From an uncultured Oscillospiraceae bacterium (lineage in GTDB: Bacteria; Bacillota; Clostridia; Oscillospirales; Oscillospiraceae): 64,000 bases of DNA. Within the stretch, counting starts at the first letter, position 1, and each line of letters starts with the position of its first letter. The position numbers and the translations under genes were made by a program. Shown here piece by piece: positions 30,004-38,870 of the stretch. The notes under the pieces were generated by a model. It was not told the origin of the DNA. It did not search any database and saw nothing but the letters and a program-made list of their open reading frames with translations. The DNA is taken from positions 47,269 through 111,268 of the forward strand of contig CAKUED010000008.1 in NCBI GenBank assembly GCA_934646005.1. The letters are read 5' to 3'.

Positions 30004-30450
30004 ATGAAGGTTATTTTAACGCAGGACATCCGCGGCAAGGGCAAGCGCGGGCAGATGATCGAGGTCTCCGACGGCTACGCCCGCAACTATCTGCTGCCGA
30101 AAAAGCTGGCGCAGGAGGCAAACGCGGACAACGTCAATACGATGAAAATGAACGACAAAGCCACGGCGGAGCGTCAGGCGAAAGAACGCGCCGAGGCGAT
30201 GGACATCAGCAAAAAGATGAAGGACTTCACCGTCACCGTCACCGCCAAGGGCGGCGGCGCGGGTCGTCTGTTCGGCTCGGTCACCAATACCGAAATCGCC
30301 GATGCGCTCGAGCAGCAGCAGAAGATCAAGCTCGACAAGCGCAAGATCGTCCTCGACGAGCCGATCAAAACGACGGGTCTTTACACCGTCAAGTGCAAGC
30401 TCGGCTACGAGATCACCGGCGACCTGAAGGTCGAAGTGAAAGAGGCATAA
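30004..30450 (+). CDS. rplI: Ribosomal protein L9
   Basis: 148 aa, the typical length. The N-terminal domain starts MKVILTQDIRGKGKRGQMIEVSDGYARNYLLPKKLA, the long connecting helix is rich in Ala/Lys/Glu (residues 45-75), and the C-terminal rRNA-binding domain has GRLFGSVTNTEIADAL. It binds 23S rRNA and stabilises the L1 region. GAAAGGAG lies before the ATG, 36 bases after gdpP. Confidence 0.97.
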   Translation: MKVILTQDIRGKGKRGQMIEVSDGYARNYLLPKKLAQEANADNVNTMKMNDKATAERQAKERAEAMDISKKMKDFTVTVTAKGGGAGRLFGSVTNTEIADALEQQQKIKLDKRKIVLDEPIKTTGLYTVKCKLGYEITGDLKVEVKEA

Positions 30451-30492
30451 TACGCACGCGCGGGAGGCGCGGCTTGGAAGGAAGTGAATCGT

Positions 30493-31830
30493 ATGGATGA
30501 TCTGCTCACCCGGCAGGCGCCGCAGGCGCTGGAGGCGGAGCAGTCGGTGCTCGGCTCCATGCTCATCGACGAGCGCTGCGTGCCGGATGTGATCGGGATG
30601 CTCCGCCCGGAGGAGTTCTATCTCCGCCAGAACCGTGAGATCTACGAGACCATCTATGCGATGTTCAACTTCTCCGAGCGCATCGACCCCGTCACCGTGC
30701 TCGACAAGATGAAAGAGCGCGGCGTGTACGACGAGCAGCGGTCGTATGACTACATCGCACAGCTTTTGCAGATCACGCCCACTGCGGCAAACGTCAAGCA
30801 GTACTGCGCCATCGTGCACGATAAGGCGCTCATGCGCGACCTGTCCACCGCGGCAGACGAGATCAACGACATGGTCTACGACGGCAGCGGCACGGCGCAG
30901 GATATGCTGGAGGCGGCGGAAAAAAAGGTCTTTTCTCTGCGCCGTGAAAACTCCGGCGACAGCTTACAGCACATCGGCAAGGTGCTCGTGAACGTCTACG
31001 ACCGTCTCGAGGAGCTGGCGCAGTCCGACAGCACCATCCCCGGTCTTTCCACGGGGCTGTTCGATCTGGACCGCAAGATCAGCGGTCTCAACAAATCCGA
31101 CCTCCTGCTCATCGCGGCGCGTCCCGGCATGGGCAAAACGTCGCTCGCGCTCAATATCGCGCTGAACGTGGCAAAAAAATATCCCAAGACCGTCGCGTTC
31201 TTTTCGCTCGAAATGTCGCGGGAGCAGCTTGCGCTGCGCCTGCTTTCCAACGAGAGCTTTCTGGATAACCAGAAGCTCGTCACCGGGCAGCTCACGGACG
31301 AGGACTGGGGCAAGCTCTCCATCGCCTCCTCCGCGCTCAGCCAGACTGACATCCGCGTGGATGATAATCCGTCCATCACCGTGGCGGAAATGAACGCCAA
31401 GTGCCGCCGGCTCGACAATCTCGGGCTGGTGCTCATCGACTACCTACAGCTCATGACCGCCGCCGCGCCCGGCAAAACGGGTGAAAACCGCGTAAACGTG
31501 GTCAGTGAGATCTCCCGCGCGCTCAAGATCATGGCAAAGGAGCTGAATGTGCCGGTCATCTGTCTCAGCCAGCTCTCCCGTGCCAACGAGAGCCGCACGA
31601 ATAAGCGCCCCATGCTCTCTGACCTGCGCGAATCCGGCGCAATTGAACAGGACGCCGACTCGGTCATGTTCATCTACCGCGACGATTATTATAACGAGAA
31701 CTCGGAGGAAAAGAACGTCGCCGAGTGCATCGTCGCCAAAAACCGCCACGGCGAGACCGGCACGGTCAAGCTGCAATGGCTGCCGCAGTTCACCACGTTC
31801 TCCAATCTGGAGTGGAAGCATGAGGGATAA
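30493..31830 (+). CDS. dnaB: Replicative DNA helicase
   Basis: 445 aa. N-terminal DnaB domain (PQALEAEQSVLGSMLID, residues 10-110), linker helix, and RecA-like domain with Walker A ARPGMGKTS (near residue 210), Walker B VLIDYLQLM and the SQLSRANESR.NKRPMLSDLRESGAIEQDAD block. It forms the hexameric fork helicase. ATG 30493 is preferred to the GTG nine bases upstream because of its spacing from GGAAGGA. Last codons overlap the tilS start. Confidence 0.96.
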   Translation: MDDLLTRQAPQALEAEQSVLGSMLIDERCVPDVIGMLRPEEFYLRQNREIYETIYAMFNFSERIDPVTVLDKMKERGVYDEQRSYDYIAQLLQITPTAANVKQYCAIVHDKALMRDLSTAADEINDMVYDGSGTAQDMLEAAEKKVFSLRRENSGDSLQHIGKVLVNVYDRLEELAQSDSTIPGLSTGLFDLDRKISGLNKSDLLLIAARPGMGKTSLALNIALNVAKKYPKTVAFFSLEMSREQLALRLLSNESFLDNQKLVTGQLTDEDWGKLSIASSALSQTDIRVDDNPSITVAEMNAKCRRLDNLGLVLIDYLQLMTAAAPGKTGENRVNVVSEISRALKIMAKELNVPVICLSQLSRANESRTNKRPMLSDLRESGAIEQDADSVMFIYRDDYYNENSEEKNVAECIVAKNRHGETGTVKLQWLPQFTTFSNLEWKHEG

Positions 31831-33163
31831 GGTGCTCAACTTCTGGCGCGCGCAGGCGCTGCCGGAGGATACCGCCGTCACCTGCGCCGTCTCCGGCGGC
31901 GCGGACTCCGTGGCGATGCTGCACTGTCTGCTCTCATTGCAGGACGAGCTGTGCCTGACTGTGCGCGCCGCGCACTATAATCACCATCTGCGCGGCGCGG
32001 AATCGGATCGCGACGAGGCGTTCGTCCGCGAGCTGTGCAGGAATTGGGGCGTGCCCCTCACCGTCTCCGGCGGAGACGTCGCCGCGCGCGCCGCCGAAAC
32101 CGGCGAAAGCGTTGAGGAAGCCGCGCGCCGGATGCGCTACGCGTTTTTCTCGTCGCTGAATGGCTTCATCGCCACGGCGCACACCGCCGACGACAATCTG
32201 GAAACGGTGCTGCTCAATCTCGTCCGCGGCACGTCGCTGCGCGGGCTGTGCGGCATCCCGGTGCGGCGGGACGAATTTCTCCGTCCGCTTCTCCCCTGCA
32301 CGCGGCAGGATATTTTAGACTATCTCGCGCAAAACGCGCTTTCTCATGTAGAGGATTCCACCAACGCGCAGCCCGGCTGCGTGCGAAACCGCCTGCGGCA
32401 GCAGGTCGTGCCGCTGCTGCGGCGCGAAAATCCGCGTCTGGCGGAGCAGACGCTCAGCATGACGCTGCGCCTTCGCGCCGATAACGAGGCGCTGGACGAT
32501 ACCGTCCGGCAGGCGCTCGAACGAGCTGCCGACAAAAACGGCTGGCGATGCTCCGCGCTGCTGGCGCTCCCCGATGCGCTGCGTGCGCGGGCGGTGCGCG
32601 CCATTCTCGATACCAAACGCATTCCCCGCATCACCGAGCGGCACATTGCCGCCGTGCTGCGCCTCATTGCCTCGCCCGCCCCCTCCGCGCGCTGTGATCT
32701 TCCCGGCGGCGTAGTCGCGGCGCGGGAATATGACCGTCTGCTGCTGAAATCGGCGCAGCCGCCCGCCCCCGCATGGAGCGCCGTGCCGCTGAAGCTCGAG
32801 CAGTGGACAGACCTGCCGCAGCTCGCGCTGCGCGTATTCGCCGGAACGGACAAAAATGCGCAGCCGGACGGCAAAACCGTTTTCGCGCTCCGCCGCGATG
32901 GGGTCGATACGGACACGCTCTGCGTCCGCCCCCGGCTGACCGGCGACGCGCTGCGCCTTCCCGGCGGGCGCAAGACCCTCAAGCGGTGGATGATCGACCG
33001 CAAGCTCCCGCTTTCGCAGCGGGATTTGATCCCCATCATTGCCGACAAAAGCGGCGTGCTCGCCGTGTACGGCATGGGGGCGGACCTTGATCGTATGGCA
33101 GGCATCACAGACGATGCCATGATCATAAAAATAGAGAAAAAGGATACGAGTCGCTATGATTAA
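31820..33163 (+). CDS. tilS: tRNA(Ile)-lysidine synthase
   Basis: 447 aa. The N-terminal PP-loop ATPase motif SGGADSVAM lies near residue 24, with HYNHHLRG.ESDRDE and TAHTADDNLETVLLNLVRGTSLRGL following. The TilS substrate-binding domain and the C-terminal domain (RLPGGRKTLKRWMIDRKLP) are both present, so it is the long form. It converts C34 of tRNA-Ile(CAU) to lysidine. It overlaps dnaB by 11 bases and its last codons overlap hpt, the common Firmicute tilS-hpt-ftsH arrangement. Confidence 0.95.
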   Translation: MRDKVLNFWRAQALPEDTAVTCAVSGGADSVAMLHCLLSLQDELCLTVRAAHYNHHLRGAESDRDEAFVRELCRNWGVPLTVSGGDVAARAAETGESVEEAARRMRYAFFSSLNGFIATAHTADDNLETVLLNLVRGTSLRGLCGIPVRRDEFLRPLLPCTRQDILDYLAQNALSHVEDSTNAQPGCVRNRLRQQVVPLLRRENPRLAEQTLSMTLRLRADNEALDDTVRQALERAADKNGWRCSALLALPDALRARAVRAILDTKRIPRITERHIAAVLRLIASPAPSARCDLPGGVVAAREYDRLLLKSAQPPAPAWSAVPLKLEQWTDLPQLALRVFAGTDKNAQPDGKTVFALRRDGVDTDTLCVRPRLTGDALRLPGGRKTLKRWMIDRKLPLSQRDLIPIIADKSGVLAVYGMGADLDRMAGITDDAMIIKIEKKDTSRYD

Positions 33164-33713
33164 CAGCTTTGACATGATGCAGGACATTGAGCGGGTACTT
33201 GTAACGGAAGAGGAAATTCACGCGCGCATTCGTGAGGTCGGCGCGCAGATCGCCGAGGACTACCGCGGCAAGCGCCCCATTCTGGTGGGCGTTCTCAAGG
33301 GCGTCGTCCCGTTCTTCGCGGAGATGGCAGCCGCCATCAACATCCCCGTGCAGGAGGATTTCATGTGCGTCACGTCCTTTGAGGGCGGCACGGCATCCAC
33401 CGGCAAGCTGACCTTCCGCAAGGACATCGACCACGACATCGAGGGTCGTGACGTCATCATTCTGGAGGACATCATCGACTCCGGCAGCACGCTGCGCCTG
33501 ATCGTCGATCTGTTCCGGCAGCGCAAGCCCAACTCTGTAAAAATCTGCACCCTGCTCGATAAGCCCTCCGGGCGCAAGGTCGATCTGACGCCGGACTATG
33601 CCTGCTTTACCATCCCGGCGGCGTTCGTGGTCGGTTTTGGGCTGGACTATGAGGATTATTACCGCAATCTGCCGTTCGTCGGCGTGCTCAAGCCCTCGGT
33701 CTATCAGGACTGA
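33156..33713 (+). CDS. hpt: Hypoxanthine phosphoribosyltransferase
   Basis: 185 aa. The PRPP-binding loop IILEDIIDSGSTL (residues 102-114) carries the Glu-Asp pair. The flexible loop MCVTSFEGGTASTGKL and the purine-contact region KPSGRKVDLTPDYACF are present. It salvages hypoxanthine and guanine to IMP and GMP. The ATG lies inside the last codons of tilS (8-base overlap) after an AAAAAGGA site. Confidence 0.95.
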   Translation: MINSFDMMQDIERVLVTEEEIHARIREVGAQIAEDYRGKRPILVGVLKGVVPFFAEMAAAINIPVQEDFMCVTSFEGGTASTGKLTFRKDIDHDIEGRDVIILEDIIDSGSTLRLIVDLFRQRKPNSVKICTLLDKPSGRKVDLTPDYACFTIPAAFVVGFGLDYEDYYRNLPFVGVLKPSVYQD

Positions 33714-33740
33714 CCGCTCTGAGCGGCAAGGAGGCTCTTT

Positions 33741-35573
33741 TTGAACAACCAGAAAAACACCCTGCTGCCCTCGCTTTTGTTTCTGGTGGTCGTTGCCGTG
33801 CTCGTACTGGTGGTCGGGCGGCTCACGTCCTCCCCAGCAAAACAGCTCTCCTATTCTGAGGTGCTCGACCTGTTTAAAGAGGAACAGGTCGAGTCCTTTG
33901 TGCTGGAGGGCTCGACGCTGACGCTCACGCTTCGTGGCGCGGACGCGAACACGAGTTCGCCGTATGCGAAGATCGGCGACACGGAAACGTTCCACAAGGA
34001 TCTGGACGCGCTCATCGCCGAGCAGAGCGCCGGCGGCGTTCTGACGTCCTACGACTACCTGCCCGAGCCGCCTGCGCCGTGGTATCGCGCGGCGCTGCCG
34101 TATGTGCTGGCGGGGCTGGCGCTGCTGTTCGTGTGGATGCTCGTGCAGAGCCGCGCAAACGGCGGACCTGCCGCGATGTCGCAGTTCACGCGTGCCGACG
34201 CAAGGCTCGGTCCTGACAAGCGCGACCCTGTCACGTTTAACGACGTCGCGGGCGCGGACGAGGAAAAAGCGGAGCTTCAGCAGATCGTAGACTTTTTGCG
34301 CGACCCCAAGCGCTTTGCCGCCATGGGCGCGCGCGTACCGCGCGGCGTGCTGCTCGTCGGACCTCCGGGCACGGGTAAAACGCTGCTGGCGCGCGCCGTT
34401 GCGGGCGAGGCGGACGTGTCGTTCTTCTCCATCTCCGGCTCGGATTTTGTGGAACTGTATGTCGGCGTGGGTGCAAGCCGCGTGCGCGACCTGTTCCAGC
34501 AGGCAAAAAAGCTCGCGCCGTCGATCGTGTTCATTGACGAGATCGATGCCGTCGGGCGTCAGCGCGGCGCGGGACTCGGCGGCGGACACGACGAGCGCGA
34601 GCAGACGCTCAACCAGCTTCTCGTGGAGATGGACGGCTTCGGCAAAAACGAGGGCGTGATCGTCATGGCGGCGACGAACCGCAAGGATATTCTCGACCCC
34701 GCGCTGCTGCGCCCGGGCCGCTTTGACCGCCAGATCTACATCGGCGCGCCCGACTGGCGCGGACGCGAGGAAATTCTGCATGTGCACGCAAAAGACAAGC
34801 CCATCGCCGACGATGTCGATTTTGAAGCGCTTGCCAAAACGACGGCGGGCTTTACCGGCGCGGATCTCGCCAATCTCGTGAACGAAGCGGCGCTGCTTGC
34901 CGTGGAGCGGGAGCATCCCGCCGTCACGCGCGCAGATCTTGAGCAGTCCATGATAAAAGTCATCGCCGGACCTGAAAAGCGCAGCCGCATCGTCTCCCCC
35001 AACGAGCGCAAGCTCACCGCCTATCACGAGGCGGGGCACGCCGTTGCGATGTATCACCTGCCCACGCAAGACCCTGTTCATCAGATCACCATCGTCCCGC
35101 GCGGCGGCGCGGGCGGCATGACCATCAGCCTGCCGCAGGACGACCGCAGCTACGCCTCGCGCAACGAGCTCTTTGACGAGATCGTCGCGCTGCTGGGCGG
35201 GCGCGTCGCCGAGCAGCTTGAGCTGGGCGATATTTCCACCGGCGCGTCCAACGATCTGCGCCGCGCCACGGCGCTCGCGCGCGAGATGATCACCAAATAC
35301 GGCATGAGCGAGCGCATCGGACCTGTGTCCTACGCCGAGGAAGGCGAGATTTTTGTCGGACGCAGCATGGAAAAGACCAAGCCGTATTCCGAGCGCATCG
35401 CGGGCGATATTGATGCCGAGGTGCATGAGCTGCTGCAAAAGGCTTATGACGCCTGTGCGCGCCTGCTGCGCGAGAATGCGCCGCAGCTCACGCAGGTCGC
35501 CGAGTTCCTGCTGGAAAATGAAACGATGGACCGCGCGCAGTTTGAAGCGATGATGCGCGGCGAAGCGATTTAA
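33741..35573 (+). CDS. ftsH: ATP-dependent zinc metalloprotease FtsH
   Basis: 610 aa. Two membrane helices (about residues 9-27 and 115-133) flank a short extracytoplasmic domain. The AAA domain has Walker A GPPGTGKT (near residue 207), Walker [12 protein letters not shown] and the second region of homology [20 protein letters not shown]. The protease domain has the zinc motif HEAGHAV (near residue 432). It degrades membrane and regulatory proteins. The start is TTG with AAGGAGG nine bases before it. It is 27 bases after hpt. Confidence 0.96.
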   Translation: MNNQKNTLLPSLLFLVVVAVLVLVVGRLTSSPAKQLSYSEVLDLFKEEQVESFVLEGSTLTLTLRGADANTSSPYAKIGDTETFHKDLDALIAEQSAGGVLTSYDYLPEPPAPWYRAALPYVLAGLALLFVWMLVQSRANGGPAAMSQFTRADARLGPDKRDPVTFNDVAGADEEKAELQQIVDFLRDPKRFAAMGARVPRGVLLVGPPGTGKTLLARAVAGEADVSFFSISGSDFVELYVGVGASRVRDLFQQAKKLAPSIVFIDEIDAVGRQRGAGLGGGHDEREQTLNQLLVEMDGFGKNEGVIVMAATNRKDILDPALLRPGRFDRQIYIGAPDWRGREEILHVHAKDKPIADDVDFEALAKTTAGFTGADLANLVNEAALLAVEREHPAVTRADLEQSMIKVIAGPEKRSRIVSPNERKLTAYHEAGHAVAMYHLPTQDPVHQITIVPRGGAGGMTISLPQDDRSYASRNELFDEIVALLGGRVAEQLELGDISTGASNDLRRATALAREMITKYGMSERIGPVSYAEEGEIFVGRSMEKTKPYSERIAGDIDAEVHELLQKAYDACARLLRENAPQLTQVAEFLLENETMDRAQFEAMMRGEAI

Positions 35574-35604
35574 GCCGTTTTTTGACCCAAAGGAGGCAAT
35601 TTTT

Positions 35605-36201
35605 ATGCGTGAAAGTAAGCTCACCCGTCCGCAGGCGCTCGACCTGCTGCGGCAGTATAACAAAGAGCCGTTCCACATCCAGCACGCGCTGACCGTGGAG
35701 GGCGTCATGCGCTGGTACGCGAACGAGCTGGGGCATTCCGACGAAGCCGATTACTGGGCGACCGTCGGTCTGCTGCACGACATTGACTTTGAACTCTACC
35801 CCGAGCAGCACTGCCAGAAAGCGCCGGAGCTGCTCGCCGCGGGCGGCGTGGGCGAGGATATGATCCACGCCATCTGCTCGCACGGCTACGGCATCTGCTG
35901 CAACATTGAGCCGCAGGAGGAGATGGAAAAGGTTCTCTTCGCGGCGGACGAGCTGACGGGGCTCATCTGGTCGGCGGCGCTGATGCGTCCGTCCAGGAGC
36001 GTGCAGGACATGGAGCTGAAAAGCCTCAAAAAGAAGTATAAAGACAAAAAATTCGCCGCCGGCTGCTCGCGCGACGTCATCCAGACCGGCGCGGAGCGCC
36101 TCGGCTGGGAGCTGGACACGCTGTTAGAGCGCACCATCCTCGCCATGCGCAGCTGCGAAGCCTCCGTCGCCACCGAGATGACCGCCCTCGGGCTGGCATA
36201 A
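35605..36201 (+). CDS. HD-domain phosphohydrolase-like protein
   Basis: 198 aa. HD-superfamily features are H in HIQHALTVEGVMRWYA, the doublet LLHDIDFELYPE (residues 57-59), and H in AICSHGYG. Residues 118 onward (FAADELTGLIWSAALMRPSRSVQDMELKSLKKKYKDKKFAAGCSRD) match a widespread clostridial HD hydrolase family. The substrate is unknown; nucleotides or phosphomonoesters are typical. AAAGGAGG precedes the ATG, and the gene ends in a clear terminator. Confidence 0.85.
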   Translation: MRESKLTRPQALDLLRQYNKEPFHIQHALTVEGVMRWYANELGHSDEADYWATVGLLHDIDFELYPEQHCQKAPELLAAGGVGEDMIHAICSHGYGICCNIEPQEEMEKVLFAADELTGLIWSAALMRPSRSVQDMELKSLKKKYKDKKFAAGCSRDVIQTGAERLGWELDTLLERTILAMRSCEASVATEMTALGLA

Positions 36202-36216
36202 CGCCCACAAACTGCA

Positions 36217-36255
36217 AAACCCTCCAATCACCGCAAGATGATTGGAGGGTTTTTA
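36217..36255 (+). terminator. Terminator after the HD gene
   Basis: A 14-bp perfect stem AAACCCTCCAATCA/TGATTGGAGGGTTT followed by TTT. Confidence 0.9.
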
Positions 36256-36283
36256 TGGCTGCCTGCGCGTCCCGGCAAAAGGA

Positions 36284-36312
36284 TTGCAATTTGTTTCTTT
36301 TTCTGCTATAAT
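36284..36312 (+). promoter_or_regulatory. Promoter of the SLH-lysozyme gene
   Basis: TTGCAA (36284-36289) and TATAAT (36307-36312) with a 17-base spacer, 37 bases before the ATG. Confidence 0.8.
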
Positions 36313-36348
36313 GAGTGGGTATTTTCTGATAGAAAGGGGCGTGACGGC

Positions 36349-37746
36349 ATGACAAAGCGGCTTTTGGGGCGGCTTTTGGTGCTGCTGGCGCTGCTTGGCG
36401 CGCTGTGCTTGAGCGCGGCGGCGACAAGCTGGTATGACGACGAGACCGATCTTACGTCTGCCGACACCACGACAGATTCTGAGGACTTCTCCGATGCCGA
36501 CGCGGCTGCCGCGTTTTCGGATGTTCCCGCAACGCAGTGGTATTATGAATATGTTGATAAGCTCTACGCCTCCGGCGTGGTCGGCGGCTTCCCTGACGGC
36601 ACGTTCCGCCCGCAGAGCAACGTCACCACCGGGCAGGCGCTCAAGATGATCCTGCTCGCCGCCGGATACGCCGAGCCTGACCCCGTCAGCTCACACTGGG
36701 CGCGCGGCTATTTGAACCTCGCGCTGGCGCAGTCGATCCTGGACCGCGGCGACATCACCGATCTGGACGTGCCCATGACGCGCGGTATGGTTGCAAAGGT
36801 CGCTGCAAACGCGCTCGGGCTGCGCCGCACGGATAACACAAACTATTTTTCCGACACCGACGACAACTACGTCCACGCGCTGAACGAATACGGCATCGTC
36901 GGCGGCTACACCGACGGTACATATAAGCCCAACAAGCAGCTCACGCGCGCGGAGATCTCCGCCATCGTCTGCCGCATTCAGGACTTCCTGGGGCTGGACA
37001 ATGTTGCAGACGGCAAGGACGATTCGGACGCGGAAAAAAACGTCCCGTCCGACTTCAAGCTCCGCACCACCGAGCAGTGCATCGAATATCTCAAACAGGC
37101 AGAGGGCTTCAGCGCCACGGCGTTCTGGGATTATCAGCAGTACTCCATCGGCTACGGCTCGCGCTGCAAGCTGCACCAGTACCCCGACGGCATCACCAAG
37201 GAAGAAGCCGACAAGCTGCTGCGCGAGATCCTGTACGAATTTGAGCAGGACCTCGACGCATTCATCAAGAAAAACTCCATCAAGCTCTCCGATCAGGAAT
37301 ATGACGCGCTCATCGCGTTCACCTACAACACCGGCTCGGAGTGGATGCGCTCGTCGCGGCTGGCGACGCTCCTGATAAACGGCGGCTACACCGACAATGA
37401 ATTTGCCAGCGCGATGGGCATCTGGTGTCACGTCGGCTCGAGCGACCCGCAGATCAGCAGCGCGCTCATCACGCGCCGGATGCGCGAGGTCAACATCTTC
37501 CTGTACGGCAGCTACGGCAAATCCGGCGAGACCTTCTGCGCCGTGTACTTTAACACCGACATCGGCTCGACAGATGTGGACATCGCGTTCTATAAGAAAG
37601 GCTCCGGGTTCGCCCCCTTCTTCGGCGCGGACGCGGATGACGACGAGTTCCTGTACTGGCAGACCGAGGACGGCGGCACTCTGGAGGAAGGCGACACCAT
37701 TGACGAGGACATGACTGTCCGGGCGGTCTGGCGCTATAACGGCTGA
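36349..37746 (+). CDS. Secreted SLH-domain protein with phage-type lysozyme domain
   Basis: 465 aa. Signal peptide (residues 1-24, cleaved near AAAT-SW), a Thr/Asp-rich spacer, then two or three S-layer homology repeats (AFSDVPATQWYYEYVDKLYASGVVGGFPDGTFRPQ and ...GIVGGYTDGTYKPNKQLTRAE) up to about residue 220. A GH24 lysozyme-like domain follows (EGFSATAFWDYQQYSIGYGSRC with the catalytic-type Glu near residue 255; ALIAFTYNTGS). The C-terminus (VRAVWRYNG) looks like an InlB-type beta repeat. It probably binds secondary wall polymer and cleaves peptidoglycan at the surface. Monocistronic with its own promoter. Confidence 0.85.
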   Translation: MTKRLLGRLLVLLALLGALCLSAAATSWYDDETDLTSADTTTDSEDFSDADAAAAFSDVPATQWYYEYVDKLYASGVVGGFPDGTFRPQSNVTTGQALKMILLAAGYAEPDPVSSHWARGYLNLALAQSILDRGDITDLDVPMTRGMVAKVAANALGLRRTDNTNYFSDTDDNYVHALNEYGIVGGYTDGTYKPNKQLTRAEISAIVCRIQDFLGLDNVADGKDDSDAEKNVPSDFKLRTTEQCIEYLKQAEGFSATAFWDYQQYSIGYGSRCKLHQYPDGITKEEADKLLREILYEFEQDLDAFIKKNSIKLSDQEYDALIAFTYNTGSEWMRSSRLATLLINGGYTDNEFASAMGIWCHVGSSDPQISSALITRRMREVNIFLYGSYGKSGETFCAVYFNTDIGSTDVDIAFYKKGSGFAPFFGADADDDEFLYWQTEDGGTLEEGDTIDEDMTVRAVWRYNG

Positions 37747-37794
37747 GTCCCGTTTAATGGACATCCTCTGTGATATGATCTCCCTGTAAACAAA

Positions 37795-38066
37795 GCGTCA
37801 GTTGACAAGGGCACACACGCTTGCGGGCGCGGCTGGAACGCCGCCTGCGGCGTTATCGTCCTTGACTTGCGGCAGCAAGCCTGCGTCCTCTGCCTTGCAG
37901 GCAGCGCCCCAGCCGTACCGGCAAGTCCTTCGGAGTTTTTCGCGGAGGATAAACGGCGGCTGGCAATGCAGACGAGGCAGGCGGGCTGACGCCCGCCAAC
38001 GAGGATAACGCAGCCAGGCGTTGTTTTGCCCCGCGAAAAACCGCGTGTGCCCTTGTCAGCTGACGC
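37795..38066. repeat. 272-bp MITE-like element with 24-26-bp terminal inverted repeats
   Basis: The left end GCGTCAGTTGACAAGGGCAC... (37795-37820) and right end (38043-38066) are inverted repeats differing by one substitution and a 2-base indel. Inside is a second inverted pair, GTTTTTCGCGG near 37936-37946 and CCGCGAAAAAC near 38031-38041, plus GC-rich hairpins (GGCGGGC/GCCCGCC). No coding frame is supported. The size, terminal repeats and lack of a gene fit a non-autonomous transposon remnant; a structured RNA is the alternative. The rest of 37747-38081 holds nothing but the next gene's GAGGAGG site. Confidence 0.65.
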
Positions 38067-38081
38067 AGAGGAGGTCATGTC

Positions 38082-38195
38082 ATGGACTATCGCATCGCAA
38101 ATGTGCGCGGTCATGTGGAGGTCTACTCCGCGCAGGGAGAATTTCTGTTTTCGGCGGATACCGAGGCGGAGGCGCACGCGCTTCTGGAGGAGTAA
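38082..38195 (+). CDS. 37-aa conserved small protein
   Basis: Reads MDYRIANVRGHVEVYSAQGE and continues to ADTEAEAHALLEE. The GAGGAGG site lies seven bases before the ATG, and the stop is one base before the ATG of the ArsC/Spx-like gene, so the two are co-translated. I recall similar 35-40-aa proteins starting MDYRI..V.GHVEVY in Oscillospirales genomes. The predicted fold is a small beta hairpin plus helix. No function known. Confidence 0.7.
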   Translation: MDYRIANVRGHVEVYSAQGEFLFSADTEAEAHALLEE

Positions 38196-38196
38196 A

Positions 38197-38538
38197 ATGA
38201 ACATTCAGATCTTCGGCGTTTCCAAGTGCTTTGACACGAAAAAGGCGGAGCGCTGGTTTTCGGAGCGGCGCATCAAGGTGCAGCGCATCGACCTTGCCAA
38301 ATACGGGATGTCCCCCGGCGAGTTTGACAACGTGCTGCGCGCGGTGGGCGGCGTGGATAATCTGGTGGACTGGGAGAAAAAGTCCCCCGCGATCGACCTT
38401 ATGCGTTACATGGACAGCGCCCGTGACAAGGAGGACAAGCTCTTTGATGACCCGCGGCTCATGAAAACGCCCATCGTCCGCAACGGCAAAGCCGCCACCG
38501 TCGGCTATTGCCCGGAGGTGTGGGAAACCTGGAAATAA
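38197..38538 (+). CDS. ArsC/Spx-family thioredoxin-fold protein
   Basis: 113 aa. The N-terminus NIQIFGVSKCFDTKKAERWFSERRIKVQRIDL matches the arsenate-reductase/Spx family, with a single Cys (residue 10) and no CXXC partner. The family's C-terminal RxP-type loop is visible as RLMKTPIVRNGKAATVGY. Members act either as glutaredoxin-dependent reductases or as RNA-polymerase-binding regulators; without the CXXC motif classical Spx redox sensing is unlikely. It follows the 37-aa gene by one base and ends in a strong terminator. Confidence 0.85.
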   Translation: MNIQIFGVSKCFDTKKAERWFSERRIKVQRIDLAKYGMSPGEFDNVLRAVGGVDNLVDWEKKSPAIDLMRYMDSARDKEDKLFDDPRLMKTPIVRNGKAATVGYCPEVWETWK

Positions 38539-38545
38539 CAAATAG

Positions 38546-38578
38546 CAGCGTGCTGAGTTTCCTCAGCACGCTGCTTAT
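38546..38578. terminator. Shared terminator between convergent genes
   Basis: A 13-bp perfect stem GCAGCGTGCTGAG/CTCAGCACGCTGC around TTTC, followed on the plus strand by TTATTCTTTTT. It overlaps the end of the converging 86-aa gene and can serve both. Confidence 0.9.
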
Positions 38579-38835
38579 TCTTTTTCGAGTTGTTCCAGCT
38601 TGGTCCTGCCGATTTTGAATTTCTGTCCTTTCGGCAGTCCCTGCGCGATGGCGGGGAAGAAATTGCCCGTGTCCGCCGTGCGCTGGACCTCATACGTCCC
38701 GTACTGGTTCACCTGATCGAAGCAGTCCGCCGCCGCGCCCGGAAAGTGCCGCACCATGGGCGTCTCGTCATACGGAAAATCCGGCGGCTGCGCGCCGCTG
38801 GCGTGGCTGTTCTGCGGGTTTGCCTTTTTGGACAC
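38575..38835 (-). CDS. 86-aa small conserved-type protein
   Basis: Soluble, N-terminally Asn/Ser/Pro-rich (MSKKANPQNSHASGAQPPDFPYDETPMVRHFPG), then NQYGTYEVQRTADTGNFFPAIAQGLPKGQKFKIGRTKLEQLEKE. AGAGGTGA precedes the ATG and the gene has its own terminator. I recall similar small proteins in Oscillospirales but know no domain name. It lies just downstream of spoIVA on the same strand, so a spore role is conceivable but unsupported. Confidence 0.6.
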   Translation of the reverse strand: MSKKANPQNSHASGAQPPDFPYDETPMVRHFPGAAADCFDQVNQYGTYEVQRTADTGNFFPAIAQGLPKGQKFKIGRTKLEQLEKE

Positions 38836-38870
38836 TACACATCACCTCTGACGGTAGCGTGCCCCGCGCG

